Positions 1 to 7,892 of a stretch of DNA of 64,000 nt are shown here, piece by piece. Numbering within the stretch: the first letter of the stretch is position 1; every line of letters starts with the position of its first letter. The stretch spans positions 930,001 to 994,000 of the forward strand of contig NZ_JAMJWC010000002.1 of the NCBI RefSeq assembly GCF_023554555.1, written 5' to 3'. This DNA is from Sphingobacterium sp. lm-10 (GTDB taxonomy: Bacteria > Bacteroidota > Bacteroidia > Sphingobacteriales > Sphingobacteriaceae). The notes under the pieces were generated by a model, which saw only the letters and a list, made by a program, of their open reading frames with translations, did no database searches and had not been told where the DNA came from. Position numbers and translations under genes: made by a program.

Positions 1-794
1 CTATCGTATTTAATGAATTCGTAAACTACACCATTCGTGTTCAGGCTTTGAGCAAATTCTTCTGCTTGTCCAATTGGAAACTTAGTATTATTATTAGCAT
101 GAATTATTAAAAATGGTGGGCTGGCAGAAGAAACATACTGAATTGGTGAGGCAGATTGATAAAGAGAAGAATGATCAGTCGGAGATCCTCCTATATAGGT
201 TCGCAAAGAGTTCTGTATTACAGGATTACCTGTTTCAAAAACAGACATTAGATCGAAAGCGCCGGAAATAACGATACAACCTTTTACACGAGAAGATACT
301 CCCGCACTTTTTAGGGTGTACAGTGACGCCAATTGTGCACCAGATTCTAATCCAGCCATATATGTATTGGTAGATATCTGATATACAGGCGCTTGGTTAT
401 AGATGTAATCCATGGCTTGCAGTATATCCATCTCTGCTTTCGTCGCTGCGCCAGTATAGTCGCCACTATCGGCGGCCAGTCGATGATTTAAGTTAAAGAG
501 TGCATATCCGGGAAAGTGCTCTTTTAGAATACTAACCAAATTATCATCCAGGCTGATGTCATCTTTATTTCCAGAGGACCAGTCTCCCGCATGTATGTAT
601 ACAATGATGTTGGTCTGATCTGTACTTCGCGTAGCGGGCAAATATACATCCATACGCTGGAGCTCATCTTCTCCATATTTGACATTACGCAAAACCAAAT
701 CTTGATCCACCGGATAATAATCCACTGCTTCTTCTTTTGCACAAGAGGCAAGCAGGATTATTGCTGTGAATAGAGATAGTATAGCTTTTTTCAT
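1..794 (-). CDS. Alpha/beta-hydrolase-fold lipoprotein, probable pseudoenzyme (C-terminus cut by window edge)
   Basis: The gene starts at ATG 794 and runs off the left edge; 264 codons are visible. Residues 1-18 are a lipoprotein signal ending LLASC (Cys18). The rest follows the esterase/BD-FAE-like alpha/beta-hydrolase pattern: an HAGDWSSGNK segment (68-77) where the family has the oxyanion HGGGW motif, an elbow GLESG (148-152), and HANNNTKFP (232-240) where the acid residue normally sits. The nucleophile position of G-x-S-x-G is Glu150 and the usual acid Asp appears to be Asn, so catalysis by the standard triad looks impossible. The His region lies beyond the edge. It is probably exported to the envelope. 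A binding or scaffold role is inference. Confidence 0.75.
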   Translation of the reverse strand, partial: MKKAILSLFTAIILLASCAKEEAVDYYPVDQDLVLRNVKYGEDELQRMDVYLPATRSTDQTNIIVYIHAGDWSSGNKDDISLDDNLVSILKEHFPGYALFNLNHRLAADSGDYTGAATKAEMDILQAMDYIYNQAPVYQISTNTYMAGLESGAQLASLYTLKSAGVSSRVKGCIVISGAFDLMSVFETGNPVIQNSLRTYIGGSPTDHSSLYQSASPIQYVSSASPPFLIIHANNNTKFPIGQAEEFAQSLNTNGVVYEFIKYD

Positions 795-983
795 TGTCTT
801 CAGGTTGAAACGTCGAAGCACTATTTGTGCTCAAATTCAAAACCTAAGTTACGATGAAAAAATGGGATATGCAATTCAGCGTTAGGTTGTTATGGGGTAG
901 GTTCAGACGGATGGTTATCAACGACTTGCCTGAGGCAAGTGCATTGATACATCCGAAGGTAGATGTTTAATTTAATAATACGG

Positions 984-1808
984 TTAAAACTGAAGGTGTT
1001 TTACCGTTAATCCATTGTTGATAAGCTGCTTCAAGGCGTCAATGCCAATGCCGATGTGTTTTTCCACATATTTTGCAGTCACTGACACGTCTGATTGAGC
1101 GGTTTTCACACCTTCCGGAATCATCGGCTGGTCGGATACAAGCAGCAATGCACCTGTTGGAATTTTATTGGCGAATCCTACACTAAATATGGTGGCAGTT
1201 TCCATATCAACACACATCGCGCGGATCGTTTTCAGGTATTTCTTAAAGGCCTTGTCGTGTTCCCAAACACGTCTGTTGGTGGTATACACCGTGCCTGTCC
1301 AGTAATCGGAAGAATGATCTCTAATGGTCGTTGAGATGGCCTTTTGCAAAGCAAATGCAGGCAGAGCCGGTACTTCAGGCGGAAAGTAATCATTAGACGT
1401 TCCTTCGCCACGAATCGCTGCGATCGGCAGCACTAAGTCTCCTATATTGTTGTTCTTTTTCAAGCCCCCAGCTTTACCAAGAAACAAAACTGCTTTTGGT
1501 TTGATAGCAGATAATAAATCCATGATAGTGGCAGCCATTGGGCTTCCCATGCCAAAGTTGATGATGGTGATGCCTCCTGCTGTACAGGTTTGCATTGGCT
1601 TGTCCAGGCCTAGGATAGGAGCGTGATCATGCATTTCGGAGAAGATCTTTACGTAATTCGAAAAATTGGTGAGTAAGATATATTCCCCAAATTCTTCCAA
1701 GGGTCTGCCAGTATATCTTGGCAACCAATTGATCACAATATCCTCTTTACTTTTAAGTCCGGCTATTACCGGTGAATTTTCGAGTTTTAATTTTTTGTTT
1801 TTGCTCAT
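984..1808 (-). CDS. amn: AMP nucleosidase (short Bacteroidota form)
   Basis: This enzyme would hydrolyse AMP to adenine and ribose 5-phosphate in the cytoplasm. The 274 residues form one purine-nucleoside-phosphorylase-like domain: a GKAGGLKK loop in the first half, VDMETATIF (the nucleoside/ribose-binding Met-Glu of the superfamily), then a SDQP segment near the C-terminus. Proteobacterial Amn is about 480 residues with an extra N-terminal regulatory domain. That domain is absent here, as in other Bacteroidota. The gene lies downstream of clpX and is separated from it by a terminator hairpin, so it is probably transcribed on its own. A general nucleoside phosphorylase is the main alternative. 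Confidence 0.85.
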   Translation of the reverse strand: MSKNKKLKLENSPVIAGLKSKEDIVINWLPRYTGRPLEEFGEYILLTNFSNYVKIFSEMHDHAPILGLDKPMQTCTAGGITIINFGMGSPMAATIMDLLSAIKPKAVLFLGKAGGLKKNNNIGDLVLPIAAIRGEGTSNDYFPPEVPALPAFALQKAISTTIRDHSSDYWTGTVYTTNRRVWEHDKAFKKYLKTIRAMCVDMETATIFSVGFANKIPTGALLLVSDQPMIPEGVKTAQSDVSVTAKYVEKHIGIGIDALKQLINNGLTVKHLQF

Positions 1809-1840
1809 AGAGTCCTTTCATTTTTAAGATTTGTTATATT

Positions 1841-1870
1841 AATAAAAACCCTCGCACTAGGGCGAGGGTT
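1841..1870 (-). terminator. Rho-independent terminator of clpPX
   Basis: The arms AACCCTCGC (1847-1855) and GCGAGGGTT (1862-1870) enclose a 6-nt loop. On the minus strand the stem is followed by a T-rich run (TTTTTATT). It lies 8 nt after the clpX stop codon. Confidence 0.85.
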
Positions 1871-1877
1871 GGATGTC

Positions 1878-3128
1878 TTAAGCGACTTGCATTTTTTTTA
1901 TATCCGATTTGGCTATCTTCTTTTTTGCGTAGTCGAGCGTGACATGTAATGTTTTCTCGCTTTCATGTTCTTTGCTGGTCGGTATTTCAAACATCGCATC
2001 CAGCATAATGGCCTCGCAGATACTTCGTAATCCACGGGCGCCGAGCTTAAACTCCCAAGCCTTTTCGACGATAAAATCGAATACCTCTTGGTCGAACTGT
2101 AGCGCTACACCTTCGTATTCGAAGAGTTTAGCATACTGTTTTGTGAGTGCATTTTTAGGCACAGTAAGAATGCTTAACAGCGTTTCCTTATCCAATGGGT
2201 CCAAGTAGGTAAGCACTGGCAAACGACCGATTAATTCGGGAATTAAGCCAAAGTTCTTCAGATCCTGCGGTGTGATATATTTATACAGATTCTTCAGGTC
2301 AATATCCTGCTCGTCATCTTTCATTTTATAACCAACCGTTTGGGTGCGTAATCTGTCAGCAATCTTCTTTTGAATACCATCGAAAGCGCCACCACAAATG
2401 AATAGTATATTGCTCGTGTTCACCGAAATCATTTTCTGATCTGGATGCTTACGCCCACCTTGCGGCGGTACATTGACGTTCGTGCCTTCCAATATTTTCA
2501 GAAGCGCTTGCTGTACACCTTCTCCCGATACATCACGTGTGATGGAAGGATTGTCGCTTTTACGAGCGATCTTATCAATCTCATCAATGTAGATGATACC
2601 GCGCTCGGCAGCTGCTACATCATAATCTGCCGCTTGTAACAAGCGGGTAAGTATGCTTTCCACATCTTCACCCACGTAGCCGGCTTCTGTAAGCACCGTG
2701 GCATCCACGATACAAAATGGCACATTCAGAATCTTTGCAACCGTCTTTGCTAATAGCGTTTTACCGGTACCGGTTTCACCGACTACAATTAAGTTGGATT
2801 TCTCGATCTCAATTTCATCTGGATCTACGCGTTGGTTCAATCTTTTATAATGATTGTATACCGCTACAGAAATCACCTTTTTAGCATCATCCTGCCCAAT
2901 AACGTATTGATCAAGATGTTGTTTGATCTCCATGGGCTTAATTAGCTTCAGTACTGTCTGCAGATTCTTGCTTTTGCGTTGTTTGAGTTCTTCTGCGAGT
3001 ATTTCGCTAGCCTGTTGTACACATCGATCACAGATATGTGCGCCATCCCCAGCAATCAGCATTTGTGCCTCGCTTTTGCTTATACCGCAGAAAGAACAAT
3101 GTATATCTTTTTGGTTCGACTTACTCAT
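1878..3128 (-). CDS. clpX: ATP-dependent Clp protease ATP-binding subunit ClpX
   Basis: This is the hexameric AAA+ unfoldase that feeds substrates into ClpP. The 416 residues contain an N-terminal zinc-binding domain (Cys11, Cys14, Cys33, Cys36), Walker A GETGTGKT (117-124), the pore loop GYVG (150-153), Walker B with IIYIDE (178-183), and a C-terminal small AAA domain with the GARGLRS sensor-2 motif. The ClpP-docking loop, IGF in E. coli, reads VGY at about 265-267; the loop is known to vary between phyla. The gene begins 3 nt after the clpP stop, so the two are certainly co-transcribed and a terminator follows. Confidence 0.98.
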   Translation of the reverse strand: MSKSNQKDIHCSFCGISKSEAQMLIAGDGAHICDRCVQQASEILAEELKQRKSKNLQTVLKLIKPMEIKQHLDQYVIGQDDAKKVISVAVYNHYKRLNQRVDPDEIEIEKSNLIVVGETGTGKTLLAKTVAKILNVPFCIVDATVLTEAGYVGEDVESILTRLLQAADYDVAAAERGIIYIDEIDKIARKSDNPSITRDVSGEGVQQALLKILEGTNVNVPPQGGRKHPDQKMISVNTSNILFICGGAFDGIQKKIADRLRTQTVGYKMKDDEQDIDLKNLYKYITPQDLKNFGLIPELIGRLPVLTYLDPLDKETLLSILTVPKNALTKQYAKLFEYEGVALQFDQEVFDFIVEKAWEFKLGARGLRSICEAIMLDAMFEIPTSKEHESEKTLHVTLDYAKKKIAKSDIKKMQVA

Positions 3129-3131
3129 GTT

Positions 3132-3833
3132 TTATTTATTTTCCTTCTTTTTTGGCATCAAGATCTCATCGATCATACCATATTCTTTTGCTTCAGCAGC
3201 ACGCATCCAATAATCACGATCGGAGGATTTCTCTACCCACTCATACGTTTGTCCGGAATGCTCTGCAATGATGGTGTACAATTCCTCTTTCAATTTCAAC
3301 ATCTCTCTGAGGTTGATCTCCATATCCGAGGCGACCCCTTGAGCACCGCCAGATGGCTGGTGAATCATCACACGAGAATGACGTAGTGCTGCACGCTTGC
3401 CTTTAGCACCTGCCACCAACAAAACTGCACCCATGGAGGCAGCAATTCCGGTACAGATCGTCGCTACGTCGGGAGCAATGTATTGCATCGTGTCATAAAT
3501 ACCTAAGCCGGCATACACGCTGCCACCCGGAGAATTGATGTAAATCTGGATATCACGCTGTGCATCAGTAGATTGTAAAAACAATAGCTGTGCCTGTACA
3601 ATATTGGCTACTTGATCATTGATCGCGTCGCCCATAAAGATAATCCGATCCATCATTAGGCGGGAGAACACGTCCATCTGCGCTACGTTCATCTGACGTT
3701 CTTCAATAATATAAGGTGTCAGGTTCGTAGGTATATTGCTTTCCACACGACCTATGAAACTATCGACATGTTGGCTGCCGATACGGTGGTGCTTGATAGC
3801 GTATTTTCTGAATTCGTTCTTATCTATATTCAT
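3132..3833 (-). CDS. clpP: ATP-dependent Clp protease proteolytic subunit ClpP
   Basis: This is the serine peptidase subunit that forms the tetradecameric chamber degrading proteins delivered by ClpX. Over 233 residues the catalytic triad is visible: Ser133 in AASMGA, His158 in MIHQPSGG and Asp207 in SDRDYW. The length is somewhat above the usual 195-210 because of an N-terminal extension of about 30 residues (rich in His, Lys and Arg) typical of Bacteroidota forms, part of which may be removed by self-processing. It is the first gene of the clpP-clpX operon. Confidence 0.98.
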   Translation of the reverse strand: MNIDKNEFRKYAIKHHRIGSQHVDSFIGRVESNIPTNLTPYIIEERQMNVAQMDVFSRLMMDRIIFMGDAINDQVANIVQAQLLFLQSTDAQRDIQIYINSPGGSVYAGLGIYDTMQYIAPDVATICTGIAASMGAVLLVAGAKGKRAALRHSRVMIHQPSGGAQGVASDMEINLREMLKLKEELYTIIAEHSGQTYEWVEKSSDRDYWMRAAEAKEYGMIDEILMPKKKENK

Positions 3834-3884
3834 ATGCTTAACCTTTATCGTAATACTGTTTTAATTGTGTTATTATTTTCTCTG

Positions 3885-4355
3885 TTAAACATTCGGATTG
3901 ATGCTTTGAAAAGCCGGAAGCTCGTCCAAAAAAGTAAAATCTTCACGTTCAAAATTTATTATACAATAATAATGCTCAATTCCATTACTGACTAAAAGTA
4001 AGGGTATTTTGTGAACTTTATTATAATTTGCAATTTGAGAAAATGTTTTTTCGGAAATTTTGACAGTTGGTGCTTTAAACTCTGCCAGCAAAATTTTCGA
4101 ACCTGCCGTATCGTAAATGAGTAGATCGCTGCGTTTTTTCAGGGAGTTTAACGTTAAACCACCCTCAATTTGCATCAAACTTTTTGGGTATTTTTTATGG
4201 GTGTGCAGGTAATGAATCCAATGTTGGCGCACCCATTCCTCTGGTGTAAGTACCAATTTCTTCTTCCGTAGTTCATCGTACACATAAGTACAATTTTCCC
4301 CTTTGGTAAGTTTTAGTACACAATTAGGAAGATTTAACGGAATAGGTACAAACAT
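3885..4355 (-). CDS. Solitary PD-(D/E)xK nuclease-fold protein (HsdR N-terminal-like, HSDR_N_2 type)
   Basis: The 156-residue protein resembles the N-terminal nuclease domain of type I restriction HsdR subunits but stands alone. The core motif is visible: an Asp in RSDLLIYD, then EFK in LLAEFKAP about 17 residues later, so the metal and catalytic residues D...ExK are intact. The ATG at 4355 is preferred to an upstream TTG at 4361, because that TTG lies inside a promoter box TATTTTTG. No HsdM, HsdS or helicase gene is nearby. It sits head to head with holA, which suggests a housekeeping DNA-processing role rather than restriction. That role is inference. Confidence 0.75.
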   Translation of the reverse strand: MFVPIPLNLPNCVLKLTKGENCTYVYDELRKKKLVLTPEEWVRQHWIHYLHTHKKYPKSLMQIEGGLTLNSLKKRSDLLIYDTAGSKILLAEFKAPTVKISEKTFSQIANYNKVHKIPLLLVSNGIEHYYCIINFEREDFTFLDELPAFQSINPNV

Positions 4356-4358
4356 CTG

Positions 4359-4390
4359 CAAAAATACAGATAAACTGAGAATTCTACAAG
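4359..4390 (-). promoter_or_regulatory. Promoter of the PD-(D/E)xK gene
   Basis: On the minus strand, TATTTTTG (4359-4366) fits the Bacteroidota -7 box TAnnTTTG. CTTG (4387-4390) lies exactly 20 nt upstream, one mismatch from the -33 box TTTG. Only 3 nt separate the -7 box from the ATG, which predicts a leaderless or nearly leaderless mRNA. Confidence 0.55.
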
Positions 4391-4423
4391 AGAGCGGTTT
4401 CTGACCATCAGGCCAATAAAAAA

Positions 4424-5446
4424 TTGTATTTTCGTACAGTGGATGTTAAAGCAATTTTAGGAGATATAAAGCGCAAGAAATTCAGTCCCGTGTATTTGTT
4501 GCATGGGGATGAGTCTCACTTCATTGATGTCATATCAGATGCATTGGAAGCTACCGTGTTAACGGAGGCACAAAAAGGATTCGATCAAACCATTTTGTAT
4601 GGTAAAGAGACTGATTTCATGACAATCATTAATGTCTCCAAACGTTACCCGATGATGAGCGATTATCAATTGGTGCTGGTAAAAGAAGCTCAAAATTTGA
4701 AGTGGAAAGACGATGATCTGCTTCAGAAGTATTTAGAGGCTCCTACGCCGACGACTATTTTAGTACTCGCGCATAAATATGGCTTGGTAGATAAAAGGAA
4801 AAAAACATACAAACTGCTGGATAAAGCAGGAGTTGTGCTAGAGTCTAAAAAATTGTACGACGACAAAGTGGCACCTTGGATCGCAGATCAGTTTCTGTCG
4901 GTAGGTAGAAAGATACATCCACAGGCATCCGTATTGATGGCCGACTATTTGGGCACCGATCTTTCTAAAGTATCTAACGAGATTGAAAAGCTGTTGCTAA
5001 ATGTGCCTTTAGAAAAAGAAATAACAACAGAAGATATAGAACGCAACATCGGAATCAGTAAAGATTTCAACGTATTTGAATTGAACACAGCACTGACCAA
5101 AAAAAATGTGTTTAAAGCATTCCAAATAGTGGATTATTTTGCGGCTAACCCCAAATCGAATCCCATTCCAGTCGTGATTGGTTCGCTGGGTAGTTATTTT
5201 ACAAAAGTACTGAAGTACCACTACCTGCCAGATAAATCTTCGCAGGCAGCGGCAAAGGAACTGGGCGTTCATCCTTTTTTTACCAAAGACTACGAGCTTG
5301 CAGCACGCAATTATTCGAGACGAAAAACTTTTGACGTGATCAACTTGCTGAAAGAATACGACTTGAAGTCGAAAGGTCTGCACGTAGGGCCGAATACCAC
5401 ATCGGGCGAACTGCTGAAAGAATTAGTATATAAAATAATGCATTAA
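4424..5446 (+). CDS. holA: DNA polymerase III subunit delta
   Basis: This clamp-loader subunit binds and opens the beta sliding clamp. The protein has the family N-terminus KFSPVYLLHGDE, a long AAA-like domain lacking a Walker A motif, and the C-terminal helical collar domain; 340 residues is the usual length. The listed start is TTG 4424. An in-frame GTG at 4439 (MDVKAILGDIKRKKF) gives a more family-like N-terminus, and the sequence TATTTTCG just before it resembles a -7 promoter box, so the real start may be 4439. The gene is divergent from the PD-(D/E)xK gene. Confidence 0.93.
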   Translation: MYFRTVDVKAILGDIKRKKFSPVYLLHGDESHFIDVISDALEATVLTEAQKGFDQTILYGKETDFMTIINVSKRYPMMSDYQLVLVKEAQNLKWKDDDLLQKYLEAPTPTTILVLAHKYGLVDKRKKTYKLLDKAGVVLESKKLYDDKVAPWIADQFLSVGRKIHPQASVLMADYLGTDLSKVSNEIEKLLLNVPLEKEITTEDIERNIGISKDFNVFELNTALTKKNVFKAFQIVDYFAANPKSNPIPVVIGSLGSYFTKVLKYHYLPDKSSQAAAKELGVHPFFTKDYELAARNYSRRKTFDVINLLKEYDLKSKGLHVGPNTTSGELLKELVYKIMH

Positions 5447-5471
5447 GGCAAGCATCTTCAATTTCTTATTC

Positions 5472-6044
5472 ATGAAAATAAAGCTTTTATGGATCTCGAT
5501 TTTCAGCCTTTTCACGCTGACCGGATTCGCACAAACTTACTACTACACCCAATTTCAGGTTGGCGGACAATTTGGTTTACGTAATCCGGGTTACGATGGT
5601 GTTTTCAATGGTTATGCTGCCCATTTTATTTTTGGATTGAATTTCAACGATCGTGCTTATGTAGGTCTGGGGGCAGGCAATGAGACATTTCGTGGATCTT
5701 ATGTAAGCACCGACGCATCCGATAGGAATGCGATACGCCGTCAATACGACACCTATTTAATGCCTCTGTTTATCGATGCGCGCGCACCACTTTACTACCT
5801 CAATGATTACTCTTGGATCGGTATCTTGGGGAATACTGGTTACGCGCCACGCATAGGCCCGGTCTATGATCGGGGTTTTTTATTTCGCGGTGGCCTGCTG
5901 TATGTATACGAGACAATGAGGCGCAACAATTACACGGTTTCCGTTTCGTACGGATACCAGGAACTAAACCGTAATGCGCACGATTTCGGACGACGTTTTC
6001 AACACCAGCACCTTAGTCTCTCCCTGGGTTTGATGTTGAAGTAA
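5472..6044 (+). CDS. Small exported beta-barrel-like protein, unknown function
   Basis: The 190-residue protein has a clear signal peptide (residues 1-20, ending TGFAQ). The mature part alternates aromatic and polar residues, as in small outer-membrane barrels: YYYTQFQVGGQFG at the start, repeated Gly-aromatic strands, and a C-terminal LSLSLGLML strand. I do not recognise a named family. It starts 25 nt after holA in the same direction and may be co-transcribed with it. Outer-membrane localisation is inferred from composition. Confidence 0.7.
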   Translation: MKIKLLWISIFSLFTLTGFAQTYYYTQFQVGGQFGLRNPGYDGVFNGYAAHFIFGLNFNDRAYVGLGAGNETFRGSYVSTDASDRNAIRRQYDTYLMPLFIDARAPLYYLNDYSWIGILGNTGYAPRIGPVYDRGFLFRGGLLYVYETMRRNNYTVSVSYGYQELNRNAHDFGRRFQHQHLSLSLGLMLK

Positions 6045-6087
6045 CTGTTTAGGGTGGCTTTTTGGCCTCGTGCTGAGGCTGGCCTGA

Positions 6088-7185
6088 CTATTCGACTCTG
6101 GCTTTGGCCAGCCGCTCGAAAGCTTCTGTACGGTGTTCAACGATGATTTCGTGGACGAATGCAATCTTTTTGTATACGTTATGATTGATTTCAAAAGGAT
6201 AGAGTTCTCGCAGTCCCATGCTTCTGTTCATGCAGTTCATCAGTGTGGTTACTGGGATCCACCTGTCAAATATCCATTCGAAATCCTTGGTTTTGTAAGG
6301 GTTTAGGCTTACCTCAGCGTTCATCGTATCGTCGTCTATGGATTTTGGCTTTATCGATATACCAAATGAGTAAGCAGTCTCTAAGGTATCTACCATATGC
6401 AGGTAATGTGCCCAAGATTCTGCCCAATCTTCCCAAGGATGCGACGCTGCGTACCGGCTAATATGCTGGGCGCGCCATTGGTCGTCGTTCGGTTTCTGAT
6501 AGTGCTGTTCCAGGGCTTTGCCGTAATCGGTACGTTCATCGCCGAAAACATCTCGGCAGCGAGATAGCCTATCCGGATTGGGTGCAATCAGTATTTCCCA
6601 GTAATAATGTGCAATCTCGTGGCGAAAATGACCTAATAGGGTTCGGTAGACCTCATCCATCTGCATGCGCATGATTTCGCGCTGCACGTCATTGGCTTCA
6701 GCGATATTGAGCGTGATCACGCCGGAATCGTGCCCTGTCAATACCCTTTGTCCTTCTGGTTCGGAAAGGTCGGACTTAAATTCGAAGGAAAGTCCTCGCT
6801 CGAAATCCTGCGCTTTGGTAATTAGGGGCAATTCCAGCTTGATCATGGCATATACAAGTCTTCGTTTGGCATCTTCCAGCCGTGCCCATTTGGCTCTGAA
6901 CTCCGCTTTTTCCAGATCGGGAATAATATGGTTGAATTGGCAAGCAGTACAGTACTCCGTATCATGCTCCTCGGGAATCAGCCAATTGCAAACACCTTCG
7001 TCGCGATTACGGCAAAAACGGTAGCCCTGGCCTGATTTTTCCAACATTTTGGATTTGCCCCGCTCATCTAAAGCGATCATTTTCATGGTCCCAGGCTCAA
7101 ATCCTAATTTTGAACCGCAAGCCACGCAAGCTATATTCGCAAAATAAACAGGCTGTTCGCAATGGCTGCATGTGAAAATTTGCAT
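6088..7185 (-). CDS. Zinc-ribbon plus putative zinc metallopeptidase (Peptidase_Mx-like)
   Basis: The 365-residue protein has two parts. The N-terminus carries two zinc-ribbon-like modules, CSHC (6-9) with CVAC (20-23), then Cys58, Cys66, Cys79 and Cys82. The C-terminal two thirds contain the zincin motif HEIAHYYWE, with HExxH at 189-193 and a further Glu downstream. The pair matches the family annotated as putative zinc-binding metallopeptidase with an N-terminal zinc ribbon. There is no signal peptide, so it should be cytoplasmic. The substrate is unknown. It is convergent with the barrel gene. Confidence 0.85.
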   Translation of the reverse strand: MQIFTCSHCEQPVYFANIACVACGSKLGFEPGTMKMIALDERGKSKMLEKSGQGYRFCRNRDEGVCNWLIPEEHDTEYCTACQFNHIIPDLEKAEFRAKWARLEDAKRRLVYAMIKLELPLITKAQDFERGLSFEFKSDLSEPEGQRVLTGHDSGVITLNIAEANDVQREIMRMQMDEVYRTLLGHFRHEIAHYYWEILIAPNPDRLSRCRDVFGDERTDYGKALEQHYQKPNDDQWRAQHISRYAASHPWEDWAESWAHYLHMVDTLETAYSFGISIKPKSIDDDTMNAEVSLNPYKTKDFEWIFDRWIPVTTLMNCMNRSMGLRELYPFEINHNVYKKIAFVHEIIVEHRTEAFERLAKARVE

Positions 7186-7892
7186 GATGTTATCGAGGTT
7201 TTGTTTTTTAAGTAAATGCCTGATATGGGCAAAAAGTTTTTGAATCCAGAGGCTTTTTATTTTTCTTTTGGATGAAATTCCAATTCTGTTGCGTTCACAC
7301 TATACCGATTAAGAAAAGCTTAGAGGCGTCTTTAAAAATACGCAGATCAGTGTTGTTCCCTTATTTATGTATTCAAATAATTGATTATTAATGAAATAAA
7401 GGAAAAAAAATAGACGAAATAACTTTTTCCTGATCTATTTTATTGCATGCTCTTTTAATAACTCGTTAAAGTATTTTACATTATTTTTAAAACATTATTG
7501 GATTCAGGAAGGTATTAATAGGTGTTGAGGTTCTTTATGACTGTTTAGAAGATAATAATGAAAGGTGTAGGCAATAAATTTAATATAATATTGTCAGCAT
7601 TTTCTATAAATTTTATACTTTGATATAAATATCGGTTGTAATTTTAATGAAATAAGGCAAGCTATTCTTTGTGTAATCGATTTTGTGTGGGTTCGAAGCC
7701 TTTATTTCCGAATGTCACTTGAAATATATTGCTAAAAATTTAACCAAATCGAACTAATTAAAGCGTAGGTGTAGAAAAATGAAGAGAAATAGTCATGAAT
7801 GTTGAAATAATCCGTGTTAAATCCAGTATAATTAAATTCAGCGAGTGGATCGTGAAAGAGACCTCCCCATCTTCATTACATAAATCACCCCT
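7186..7892. other. Long AT-rich intergenic region, no gene recognised
   Basis: About 700 bp separate the metallopeptidase start from the ATP-grasp operon, which are transcribed divergently. The region is strongly AT-rich with A and T runs. I found no credible coding frame, RNA gene, long inverted repeat or consensus promoter box. It must hold both promoters, and its length suggests upstream regulation of the operon at 7893. Confidence 0.6.

Noticed and set aside
3885..4355. Remnant of a type I restriction system
   Set aside because: No modification, specificity or helicase gene is near, and the protein is complete with intact catalytic residues, so it is not a remnant.
6045..6090. Possible terminator GCCTC-GTGCT-GAGGC between convergent genes
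   Set aside because: The stem is only 5-6 bp and there is no T run after it on either strand.
7186..7892. Hidden RNA gene or riboswitch in the AT-rich gap
   Set aside because: No long inverted repeat or GC-rich island was visible. A covariance-model search would be decisive but could not be run.
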